From an uncultured Flavobacteriales bacterium (GTDB lineage Bacteria > Bacteroidota > Bacteroidia > Flavobacteriales_D > Parvicellaceae), in contig CALSNM010000013.1 of the NCBI GenBank assembly GCA_943787725.1, positions 1 to 64,000 on the forward strand: a stretch of 64,000 nucleotides of DNA, read 5' to 3'. The notes under the pieces were generated by a model, which made no database searches, was not told the DNA's origin, and saw only the letters and a list, made by a program, of their open reading frames with translations. This document shows positions 17,450-25,661 of the stretch, piece by piece (positions within the stretch are counted from its first letter, which is position 1; each line of letters starts with the position of its first letter). Made by a program: the position numbers and the translations under genes.

Positions 17450-19725
17450 TATTTGTTTACAATAAATTCTACTCTTCTATTTTTCTGACGTCCCGATGGA
17501 TTATCAGAACCATCTGAATTTTGATTGTCAGCAATTGGTTTGGACTCCCCATAACCGTGAGTTTCCATTCGGCTATAACTAATTCCTGCTTTTGTTAAAT
17601 AATTTCTAATTCTATTAGCTCTAGCACTTGACAACCAATCGTTATAAGATGCTTCACCTCTAGAATCCGTATGCCCATTAATTACCAATTTAACATCTTT
17701 ATACTCGTTCATATAACTAACTATTTTATCTAATTCTGGTTTTGATTCTTCAATTAGCTTAACCTGATCATAAACAAACATTACCGAATTAATCGCCAAT
17801 GATTCTCCAGTATTTAGCGTATTATTCATTTCGGTTTGTGTAAGGCCTTCATGGCTTTCTGCTGTATCATCTATATTGGATTCTGATGAGATATCAGCAG
17901 TTGTTGAATTTGTTTCTATTGCAGCATCCGTAATTGTTGAATTTGTTTCTACTGCGGTATCTGTAGTTGTTGAATTTGTTTCTATTGTGACATCAGTAGT
18001 TGTTGAATTTGTTTCTACTGCGGTAACTGTAGTTGTTGAATTTGTTTCTATTGTGGCATTAGTAGTAGCTAAATCAAGCAAAGCATCTTCAGATACATCT
18101 CTAACCACTAAAACACCATCAATTTCAGTAACTTCTTTTATTTTGGTAACAACACCGTTTTCATCCACCCTAATTACTTCTATAACAACATTATCATTTG
18201 ATTCATAATTAATCTCATACGTTTTGCCTGCTTCAAGAACAAAAAGAAACTTACCTGTTTCTACATTGGATCTATATTCACCAAACTTTTCGCCAGTGTT
18301 TACATCCACAATTCTTATTAATAAGTCTTTAATAACACTTCCATCTAAATACTTAGAAACACCTTTGTATATGGCCAAAGCCGGGGCATTATCCTGTACT
18401 GGAGATCCTGGATCATAAGTCAACATATAGATATCTTGCTCTCCTTTCCCTCCTTCTCTATAGGAAGAAAAATAAGCTCTTTTGCCATCAACGGAAGGAA
18501 AATAAAAAACATCATCACCTGTTGTATTGACCGGATACCCTAAATTAGTAACTTCACTCCATGTGCCATCTTCCAATAATTCGGTGCTAAAAACATCATA
18601 ACCTCCCATTGAATTATGCCCTTTTGAACTAAAGTATAAAGTTTTTCCATCAGGATGCAAATAGGGACTCTCTTCATCATAACGAGTGTTAATAGAAGCC
18701 GGTAGAGGTTGTATTTTCGCCCAAGCACCCGTTGGTAATTTTTTCATCATCCAAATATCTCTATTATCTTCCCCATTGCCTCCTGGCCTGTCGCTTGTGA
18801 AAAATATTATATTACCAGAGGTATTTAGACTAGCATCTGTTTCCCAATATTTAGAGTTGATATCAGCTATTAATTTCTCAGGTTTTGTCCATTCTTTACC
18901 AACTAATCTTGATTCATAAATACTTCCGCCAGCGTCTGCTCCTCCTTCAAATTGATACACATACATCATCTGGCCATCTGGAGAGAGATACAAACAAGCA
19001 TCATGACTATCCGTATTAATACTATCACCCATTCTTACTGGATTAGTCCATTCGCCTTTGTGTTTCACTGAATAATAAATGTCTTCAAAATATTTTCCTG
19101 ATTCATCCAGCAAGTCCGATTCCCCTTTGCGGCGTGAAGTAAAATACAAAAAGGTTTCTTCGGCATTTACCTTTGGTCTATATTCCGAATATTCGGTATT
19201 AAGAATATCTGCAGATTCTATTAAAACATTAACCGGTTTTGAAATAAAATCAATAGCATTTCGCGACATGCGTATCTCATGCGTCACTGCTTCCCAGTAT
19301 TCGGTATTATTTTTATTCAAAATATCTCGGTAGATTTTATATTCTTCTAACGCCTTATCAAACTCGTAATTAACGTGATAGGCTTGCCCCAAAAATCGAA
19401 TAACCTCCACCGGAGCATCTTTCTCTTTAAAATCTCCTACTCTATATTCAACCGTCAATTTTTCTTTAGCTGCCTCAAAATAAGGAATGGCTCGAGGCTT
19501 TTCATTTTGCGTGTTCATATAACAATTTCCTATGGTAAAAGCAGTATTCGCATTCTTTTTATCCATTTCATACATCTCCAATAAAATTGGAAGAGCTTCC
19601 CTATAATTTTCCAATTCTAAGTAAGAAAAAGATTCAGCATATAGCTCCTTGAAACTTTTATCTTGAGCCACAACATTTACCAATAAAAAAAATGTTGCCA
19701 AAAGAAATAATATTACTTTTTTCAT
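17449..19725 (-). CDS. PorE-like outer-membrane protein (TPR, PD40 propeller, carboxypeptidase-regulatory-like, OmpA), copy with Thr-rich linker
   Basis: Domain order is signal peptide (1-20), TPR-like helices (about 20-150), a PD40/WD40-like propeller (about 180-430, with DGKTLYFSSKGHNSMGGYD), a carboxypeptidase-regulatory-like domain (about 450-530), a linker, and an OmpA domain. The OmpA domain has the peptidoglycan-binding residues in NGHTDSRGEASYN and ends NRRVEFIVNK. This order matches PorE, which anchors type IX secretion components to peptidoglycan in Porphyromonas. It differs from its tandem neighbour mainly by a 73-residue linker of repeated ETNSTTTD units. It lies 13 bases downstream of that neighbour and overlaps recN by one base. 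Confidence 0.88.
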   Translation of the reverse strand: MKKVILFLLATFFLLVNVVAQDKSFKELYAESFSYLELENYREALPILLEMYEMDKKNANTAFTIGNCYMNTQNEKPRAIPYFEAAKEKLTVEYRVGDFKEKDAPVEVIRFLGQAYHVNYEFDKALEEYKIYRDILNKNNTEYWEAVTHEIRMSRNAIDFISKPVNVLIESADILNTEYSEYRPKVNAEETFLYFTSRRKGESDLLDESGKYFEDIYYSVKHKGEWTNPVRMGDSINTDSHDACLYLSPDGQMMYVYQFEGGADAGGSIYESRLVGKEWTKPEKLIADINSKYWETDASLNTSGNIIFFTSDRPGGNGEDNRDIWMMKKLPTGAWAKIQPLPASINTRYDEESPYLHPDGKTLYFSSKGHNSMGGYDVFSTELLEDGTWSEVTNLGYPVNTTGDDVFYFPSVDGKRAYFSSYREGGKGEQDIYMLTYDPGSPVQDNAPALAIYKGVSKYLDGSVIKDLLIRIVDVNTGEKFGEYRSNVETGKFLFVLEAGKTYEINYESNDNVVIEVIRVDENGVVTKIKEVTEIDGVLVVRDVSEDALLDLATTNATIETNSTTTVTAVETNSTTTDVTIETNSTTTDTAVETNSTITDAAIETNSTTADISSESNIDDTAESHEGLTQTEMNNTLNTGESLAINSVMFVYDQVKLIEESKPELDKIVSYMNEYKDVKLVINGHTDSRGEASYNDWLSSARANRIRNYLTKAGISYSRMETHGYGESKPIADNQNSDGSDNPSGRQKNRRVEFIVNK
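17891..18060 (-). repeat. Five 33-base coding repeats forming a Thr/Ser-rich linker
   Basis: Five units of 11 codons encode variations of ETNSTTTD plus three variable residues. Units alternate between TAV and VTI-like spacers, so pairs repeat with a 66-base period. The array is in frame and absent from the upstream paralogue, so it probably expanded after the gene duplicated. It would form a flexible, possibly O-glycosylated linker in front of the OmpA domain. Confidence 0.9.
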
Positions 19726-19738
19726 GTCTAGTTATAAT

Positions 19739-21796
19739 TTATTTTTTAACAGTAAATTCTACCCTTCTATTTTTCTGACGCCCTAAAGGATTGTCAGATC
19801 CATCTGCATTTTGATTATCTGCAATTGGCTCAGTTTCTCCATAACCATGCGTCTCCATTCGGTTATTTTTTATTCCTGCACTTCGCAAATAATCTCTAAT
19901 TTTATGGGCTCTGGCAGATGACAACCTTCGATTATAGGATGCTTTACCTTTTGAATCTGTGTGCCCATTTATCACTAATTTAACATCCTTATACTCATTC
20001 ATGTAATTAACTATTTTATCCAATTCTGGCTGTGATTCTTCAAGTAGCTTGACCTTTCCATAGACAAACATTATAGAGTTAATCGACAAAACATCTCCAG
20101 AATTCAAAGTAGTATTTACTTCCGATTGTGTCATTACAGTGTCCTCAACAATTACAGCATCAGGAATTGTATCTTTGCCAAAATTTCTAATTACTAAAAC
20201 ACCATCCTCTTTAGTAACTTCTTTCACTACTATAATAACACCGTCTTCTTCTTCACGCACAACTTCCGTTATAATATTATTATTTGCTTCATACTTTATT
20301 TCGTGAGCCTTCCCGGCTTCTAGAACAAACAAAAACTTACCTGTTTCTTTGTTTGGTCTATACTCACCTAGGTTTTCTCCAGTATTTACATCCACAATAT
20401 TTATTACCAAGTCTTTAATAACATTACCTTCTTCGTCTTTGGAGACACCTTTATAAATTGACAATCCGCGAGATTCAGCTTTTTCATAAGTCATGATATA
20501 AATATCTTGCTCTCCTTTCCCTCCTTCTCTATAGGAAGAAAAATAAGCTCTTTTGCCATCAACGGAAGGAAAATAAAAAACATCATCACCTGTTGTATTG
20601 ACTGGATACCCTAGATTAGTAACTTCACTCCATGTGCCATCTTCCAATAATTCGGTACTAAAAACATCATAACCTCCCATTGAATTATGCCCTTTTGAAC
20701 TAAAGTATAAAGTTTTTCCATCAGGATGCAAATAGGGACTCTCTTCATCATAAGGAGTGTTAATCGAAGCCGGTAGAGGCTGTATTTTCGCCCAAGCACC
20801 CGTTGGTAATTTTTTCATCATCCAAATATCTCTATTATCTTCCCCATTGCCTCCTGGTCTATCGCTTGTGAAAAATATTATATTACCAGAAGTATTTAGA
20901 CTGGCATCTGTTTCCCAGTATCTAGAGTTAATGTCAGCTATTAATTTCTCAGGTTTTGTCCATTCTTTACCAACTAATCTTGATTCATAAATACTTCCAC
21001 CAGCTTCTGCTCCTCCCTCAAATTGATACACATACATCATCTGACCATCTGGAGAGAGATATAAACAAGCATCATGACTATCCGTATTAATACTATCACT
21101 CATTCTTACCGGATTAGTCCATTCACCATTTTCTTTAACAGAATAATAAATGTCCTCAAAATACTTTCCTTCATAATCCAGCAAGTCCGATATCCACTTG
21201 CGGCGCGAAGTAAAATACAAAAAGGTTTCTTCGGCATTTACCTTTGGTCTATATTCCGAATATTCGGTATTAAGAATATCTGCAGATTCTATTAAAACAT
21301 TAACCGGTTTTGAAATAAAATCAATAGCATTTCGCGACATGCGTATCTCATGCGTCACTGCTTCCCAGTATTCGGTATTATTTTTATTCAAAATATCTCG
21401 GTAGGTTTTATACTCTTCTAACGCCTTATCAAACTCGTAATTAACGTGATAGGCTTGCCCCAAAAATCGAATAACCTCCACCGGAGCATCTTTCTCTTTA
21501 AAATCTCCTACGCTATATTCAATTGTTAATTTCTCTTTAGCTGCCTCAAAATACGGAATAGCTCTAGGCTTTTCGTTTTGCGTGTTCATGTAACAATTTC
21601 CTATGGTAAAAGCAGTATTCGCATTCTTTTTATCCATTTCATACATCTCCAATAAAATTGGAAGAGCTTCCCTATAATTTCCCAATTCTAAATAAGAAAA
21701 AGATTCAGCAAACAGCTCCTTGAAACCCTTATCTTGAGCTACAACACTTACCGATAAAAAAAATGCAGTAAAAAGATATAAAAATCCTTTATTCAT
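19739..21796 (-). CDS. PorE-like outer-membrane protein (TPR, PD40 propeller, carboxypeptidase-regulatory-like, OmpA), short copy
   Basis: The 685-residue protein has the same domain series as the gene at 17449-19725 and is nearly identical through the TPR and propeller regions. At the DNA level, long stretches match exactly at an offset of about 2,071 bases. The regulatory-like domain and linker are more diverged. The OmpA domain carries NGHTDSKGKASYNRRLSSARA and ends NRRVEFTVKK. The arginine of the LSSARA helix and the aspartate of HTDS, which bind diaminopimelate in this family, are both present. It follows the thioesterase gene by two bases, so four genes (thioesterase, two PorE-like, recN) form one likely operon. 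Confidence 0.88.
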   Translation of the reverse strand: MNKGFLYLFTAFFLSVSVVAQDKGFKELFAESFSYLELGNYREALPILLEMYEMDKKNANTAFTIGNCYMNTQNEKPRAIPYFEAAKEKLTIEYSVGDFKEKDAPVEVIRFLGQAYHVNYEFDKALEEYKTYRDILNKNNTEYWEAVTHEIRMSRNAIDFISKPVNVLIESADILNTEYSEYRPKVNAEETFLYFTSRRKWISDLLDYEGKYFEDIYYSVKENGEWTNPVRMSDSINTDSHDACLYLSPDGQMMYVYQFEGGAEAGGSIYESRLVGKEWTKPEKLIADINSRYWETDASLNTSGNIIFFTSDRPGGNGEDNRDIWMMKKLPTGAWAKIQPLPASINTPYDEESPYLHPDGKTLYFSSKGHNSMGGYDVFSTELLEDGTWSEVTNLGYPVNTTGDDVFYFPSVDGKRAYFSSYREGGKGEQDIYIMTYEKAESRGLSIYKGVSKDEEGNVIKDLVINIVDVNTGENLGEYRPNKETGKFLFVLEAGKAHEIKYEANNNIITEVVREEEDGVIIVVKEVTKEDGVLVIRNFGKDTIPDAVIVEDTVMTQSEVNTTLNSGDVLSINSIMFVYGKVKLLEESQPELDKIVNYMNEYKDVKLVINGHTDSKGKASYNRRLSSARAHKIRDYLRSAGIKNNRMETHGYGETEPIADNQNADGSDNPLGRQKNRRVEFTVKK

Positions 21797-21798
21797 AC

Positions 21799-22209
21799 CT
21801 AATATATTATATATTTTTTCAGTTCTTTAATTAATTTTCCCGGTGGTCGTTTAGGAGATTTTGAATCTCCACCCACAAAAACGAGCACTGTCTCTCCAAA
21901 ATTAAGCTTTTCATCTTTATCATTATACGTTTCATAGCTAAATTTTATTTTCACCCCAGGCAATTCCTTAACAAAAACATGGATTGTCAGCTCATCGTCA
22001 TAATATGCCGGCTTGATATATTTAATATTAAATTCCGACACCGGAAGAAACACCCCTTCATCTTCTAGCGACTTATAACTTACCCCAAGACTTCTCAAAG
22101 CCTCTACTCTTGCAATTTCGAAATAAGTTGCATAATTCCCATAGTAACAATAACCCATTTTATCGGTTTCAGCATATCGAACTCTTACTTTAGTTTTAAA
22201 ACTATACAT
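21799..22209 (-). CDS. Acyl-CoA thioesterase, YbgC/FadM-like hotdog fold
   Basis: The 136-residue single-domain hotdog protein has the 4-hydroxybenzoyl-CoA thioesterase signature RYAETDKMGYCYYGNY near residue 10, with the catalytic aspartate, then YFEIARVEALRSLG. The strand IKYIKPAYYDDELTIH is also typical. Such enzymes hydrolyse short acyl-CoA or acyl-ACP. In Proteobacteria the homologue YbgC sits in the tol-pal operon, so linkage here with OmpA-domain envelope genes is a loose parallel. It is divergent from the nucleotidase gene across 51 bases. Confidence 0.88.
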   Translation of the reverse strand: MYSFKTKVRVRYAETDKMGYCYYGNYATYFEIARVEALRSLGVSYKSLEDEGVFLPVSEFNIKYIKPAYYDDELTIHVFVKELPGVKIKFSYETYNDKDEKLNFGETVLVFVGGDSKSPKRPPGKLIKELKKYIIY

Positions 22210-22260
22210 ATTTGTTATTTCTACTATATTAATCTAACTTTATGCGTTGCAAAAACAACA

Positions 22261-23034
22261 ATGAGCTACTACCTTAAATACATACTATTCTTTTATTTAA
22301 CACTCCTTTTAATAGGCTGCAAGCAACAGTACAAATTAACTGATTCAAACTCAGGAAATAATGAAATAAACAACGAATTATCAACAAATGACTTTTTAGA
22401 AACTATCATACTGCCATACAGAACAGAACTGGACTTGAAAATGAATGAAGTTATAAATACTTCACTTATCAATATGGAAGTGGGCTCTCCTGAAGGTTTG
22501 CTGGGAAATTTTGTTTGCGACCTTACCTACATAAAAGCAAAAGAAATAAGTGCCAAGCCCGTGGATTTTTGCTTATTAAACAACGGAGGGCTGAGAACTC
22601 CACTCCCAAAAGGAGAAATAACCCGTGGGAAAATTTTCGAATTGATGCCTTTTGAAAATGAAATCGTAATAGTAGAACTAGCAGGAAAAAATATGCTAGA
22701 CCTTATTGAATATATTAGGGCAAAATCAGCAATTACAAATTCCAGAAAAGCTGGTGTCCCTGTTAGTGGATTAAGAATGATAATTAACGATGACAAAATA
22801 CCCGATGTAACAATTGCCAATTTCGCTTTTGATTCAAATAAAAATTATAGAGTAGCAACTTCGGACTACCTTGCCAATGGAGGTGATCACATGGATTTTT
22901 TTTTAAATCCTATATCTATTGAAAACACAGGAATGAAATTAAGAGATGCTATTTTAGCTCACATCATCAATTTAAACCATGAGAAAACCGAATTAAACGC
23001 GAAACTTGACAGAAGAATTTACTATGCAGAGTAG
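22261..23034 (+). CDS. 5'-nucleotidase C-terminal domain lipoprotein
   Basis: A lipoprotein signal (YLTLLLIGC, Cys at residue 20) is followed by a stand-alone 5'-nucleotidase C-terminal domain. Its substrate-specificity residues are visible in CLLNNGGLRTPLPKGEIT near residue 105. The purine-stacking loop YRVATSDYLANGGDHM lies near 200. In ordinary UshA-type enzymes this domain follows a metallophosphatase domain in one chain; here the partner domain is encoded by the next gene, which overlaps this one by 11 bases. The two products probably work together on extracytoplasmic nucleotides. Confidence 0.88.
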   Translation: MSYYLKYILFFYLTLLLIGCKQQYKLTDSNSGNNEINNELSTNDFLETIILPYRTELDLKMNEVINTSLINMEVGSPEGLLGNFVCDLTYIKAKEISAKPVDFCLLNNGGLRTPLPKGEITRGKIFELMPFENEIVIVELAGKNMLDLIEYIRAKSAITNSRKAGVPVSGLRMIINDDKIPDVTIANFAFDSNKNYRVATSDYLANGGDHMDFFLNPISIENTGMKLRDAILAHIINLNHEKTELNAKLDRRIYYAE

Positions 23035-23965
23035 AAGGAAATTTGTAAAGAACATTTTAATTGGAACTGCTGGAATCGGAACCCTCAGCTCATTCGATAT
23101 ATCAGGCATCGTGAGAAAAGAAAAGCATGTCAAACTAACAATACTGCACACTAATGATATGCACAGTAGAATTGATGCTTTTGTACCCAACGACAAGAAA
23201 TACCCAAACCAAGGTGGAATGTCCAGAATAGCCAACTTAGTTGAAAAAATAAGAAATGAAGAAGACAACGTCATTTTATTAGATGCCGGTGACATTTTTC
23301 AAGGCACCCCATACTTTAATCTTTTTGGAGGAGAAGTTGAATTAAAACTAATGAGCCAAATGAAATATGATGCAAGCACAATGGGAAATCACGATTTCGA
23401 CAACGGAATTGAAGGATTTAACAACGTACTTCATAATGCTAATTTTCCATTTTTGTGCTCCAATTACGATTTTAGCGAAACTATTCTTAACGGAAAAACA
23501 AAACCCTACCATATAATTGAAAAGCAAGGAGTAAAAATTGGGGTCTTTGGAATTGGAATTGAATTAGACGGATTGGTCGACTCCAAACTATACGGGAAAA
23601 CCACATACATTGACCCCATAGAATCAGCCAATAAATACGCGGCAATTTTAAAGGAAGAACATGCATGCAACTTGGTAATTTGCTTGTCTCATTTAGGATA
23701 TGAATACGAGCACAAAACTTTGTCTGACAAAATCCTTGTAAAGGAAACAAAAAACATAGACTTAATTATCGGAGGACATACACATACATTTCTTGACGAA
23801 GCTGTAACTTTTTACAATAAAGTCGGTAAACCTACTTTAGTTAATCAAGCCGGCTGGGCAGCATTAAGCCTCGGTAGAGTAGATTTCTATTTTAATCGAG
23901 AAAAAGAACGAATAGACAATTTAAACACGAGCTTTAGACCCTCTAAAAATTATGCCAAGTTTTAA
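23024..23965 (+). CDS. 5'-nucleotidase N-terminal metallophosphatase domain, Tat-type leader
   Basis: The protein begins MQSRRKFVKNILIGTAGIG, a twin-arginine (SRRxFxK) leader. It then has all calcineurin-like metal motifs of UshA-type nucleotidases: ILHTNDMHSRID, LDAGDIFQGTPYF, MGNHDFDNG, CLSHLGYE and IIGGHTHTFLDE. It ends after the metallophosphatase domain with no C-terminal substrate domain. The start at 23024 is preferred over 23006 because the twin-arginine motif then lies at the very N-terminus. It overlaps the preceding gene by 11 bases, so translation is likely coupled. Confidence 0.9.
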   Translation: MQSRRKFVKNILIGTAGIGTLSSFDISGIVRKEKHVKLTILHTNDMHSRIDAFVPNDKKYPNQGGMSRIANLVEKIRNEEDNVILLDAGDIFQGTPYFNLFGGEVELKLMSQMKYDASTMGNHDFDNGIEGFNNVLHNANFPFLCSNYDFSETILNGKTKPYHIIEKQGVKIGVFGIGIELDGLVDSKLYGKTTYIDPIESANKYAAILKEEHACNLVICLSHLGYEYEHKTLSDKILVKETKNIDLIIGGHTHTFLDEAVTFYNKVGKPTLVNQAGWAALSLGRVDFYFNREKERIDNLNTSFRPSKNYAKF

Positions 23966-24133
23966 TTGTTTTATACTGTAAAACATTTTAACTATACAAT
24001 AGCAAATTCGTTTTTTTTAAAACTATTTTATGTTAATATTTGTGCGGTGATTCAAATAAAGGTTTACCCCTCTATTCGAACTTTAAAAACTCACATTTTT
24101 TTTTATTACTAACCTTTAACACTTTTGAATAAA

Positions 24134-25564
24134 ATGAGTAAAAACCTGGAAAACGTTTGGAGTAACTGTTTAGAAGTAATAAAGGATAATGTTCCTTTGC
24201 AAGCATTCAAAACATGGTTCGCCCCAATTAAAGCTGTAAAACTTAAAAGTAACATATTAACCATCCAGGTTCCTTCGCAGTTTTTTTATGAGTGGCTGGA
24301 AGAACATTACATTGAATTGTTAAAGAAAACGATTCGTAAAGAAATTGGGCCTGATGCTAAGCTTGAATATAGCATCATTATGGAGAATAACAAAAATAGC
24401 TCTAATCCATACACTGTAAAAATTCCTACCACTGATAAACGAGCTATTAAAAACAGACCGGTTGCAATGCCTCTGGATATTAGTTCTAACCCGATTAGAA
24501 ATCCATTCATTATACCAGGTCTTCGCAAAGTAAATGTTGATTCAAACTTAAATCCAAATTATTCATTTGAAAACTTTGTAGAAGGTGACTGCAATAGACT
24601 TGCCAGATCTGCTGGATATGCTGTGGCCGAGAAACCAGGAGGAACTGCATTCAATCCGCTATTGATTTATGGTGGAGTTGGGCTTGGAAAAACGCATTTA
24701 TCGCACGCAATTGGAATCTCCATTAAAAATAGATTTCCAAACAAAACAGTTTTGTATGTGTCATCTGAAAAATTTACGCATCAATTTATTGATTCAGTAA
24801 AAAACAACAACACAAACGACTTTATACATTTCTATCAAATGATAGACGTATTGTTAATTGATGATGTTCAATTTTTTGCAGGAAAAGAAAAAACACAAGA
24901 TGTGTTTTTCCACATATTCAACCACCTGCACCAAACGGGAAAACAATTGGTTCTTACTTCAGACAAACCACCCGTGGAACTGCAAGGAATGGAGCAAAGA
25001 CTATTATCTCGTTTCAAGTGGGGGCTATCAGCAGATTTACAAGTTCCTGATCTGGAAACTAGAATAGCAATACTACAAAAGAAAATGTATCAAGACGGGA
25101 TCGAACTTCCGAAAGAAGTTATCGAATACCTAGCTTATAGTATCTCAACTAATATAAGAGAACTAGAAGGAGCATTAATTTCTTTAATTGCACAATCTTC
25201 TCTGAATAAGAAATCTATTACACTAGACTTAGCAAAACAAATGATAGATAAATTTGTTAAGAATACTGCTCGAGAAGTTAGCATCGAATACATTCAAAAA
25301 GTTGTTTGTGATTATTTCGATTTACCAATCGAGTTAATGAAATCGAAAACAAGAAAAAGAGAAGTTGTTCAAGCCAGACAAATTGCAATGTACTTCTCAA
25401 AGAAAATGACTAAATCTTCTTTGGCAAATATAGGTATGCACTGCGGAGGAAAAGACCATGCGACGGTATTACATGCTTGTCGAACCGTAAATAACTTAGC
25501 AGATACAGACAAAACATTTAGAAGATACCTGGATGATTTAGAAAAGAAACTAAGTCTTCAATAA
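24134..25564 (+). CDS. dnaA: Chromosomal replication initiator protein DnaA
   Basis: DnaA binds the replication origin and opens it. The N-terminal domain (SKNLENVWSNCLEVIKDNV) is followed by a short linker. The AAA+ core has Walker A YGGVGLGKTHLSHA near residue 180, Walker B VLLIDDVQFFAGKEKTQ near 240 and sensor residues LLSRFKWGL. The C-terminal DNA-binding domain ends with the signature GGKDHATVLHACRTV. The ATG at 24134 is preferred over a TTG at 24125. No cluster of DnaA boxes was seen in the 168 bases upstream or just downstream, so the origin may not be here. Confidence 0.96.
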   Translation: MSKNLENVWSNCLEVIKDNVPLQAFKTWFAPIKAVKLKSNILTIQVPSQFFYEWLEEHYIELLKKTIRKEIGPDAKLEYSIIMENNKNSSNPYTVKIPTTDKRAIKNRPVAMPLDISSNPIRNPFIIPGLRKVNVDSNLNPNYSFENFVEGDCNRLARSAGYAVAEKPGGTAFNPLLIYGGVGLGKTHLSHAIGISIKNRFPNKTVLYVSSEKFTHQFIDSVKNNNTNDFIHFYQMIDVLLIDDVQFFAGKEKTQDVFFHIFNHLHQTGKQLVLTSDKPPVELQGMEQRLLSRFKWGLSADLQVPDLETRIAILQKKMYQDGIELPKEVIEYLAYSISTNIRELEGALISLIAQSSLNKKSITLDLAKQMIDKFVKNTAREVSIEYIQKVVCDYFDLPIELMKSKTRKREVVQARQIAMYFSKKMTKSSLANIGMHCGGKDHATVLHACRTVNNLADTDKTFRRYLDDLEKKLSLQ

Positions 25565-25571
25565 AGAACTC

Positions 25572-25607
25572 AAAACTCCTTTATTTAGCTATAAAGGAGT
25601 TTTTTTT
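25572..25607 (+). terminator. Rho-independent terminator of dnaA
   Basis: AAAACTCCTTTAT pairs with ATAAAGGAGTTTT around a six-base loop, followed by a T run, eight bases after the dnaA stop. Confidence 0.9.
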
Positions 25608-25661
25608 AACAAGATTTAGCGTTCTTTCTAATAAAGAAAAATCGACTGAACATATTCACCA

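Noticed and set aside
17891-18060. CRISPR-like regular repeat
   Set aside because: Units are 33 bases with no unique spacers, lie in frame within a coding sequence, and no cas genes are present.
17876-18208. Open frame on the plus strand opposite the Thr-rich repeats, with a periodic VEFVS pattern
   Set aside because: It is the antisense image of the 33-base repeats in the PorE-like gene; the regular period keeps both strands open.
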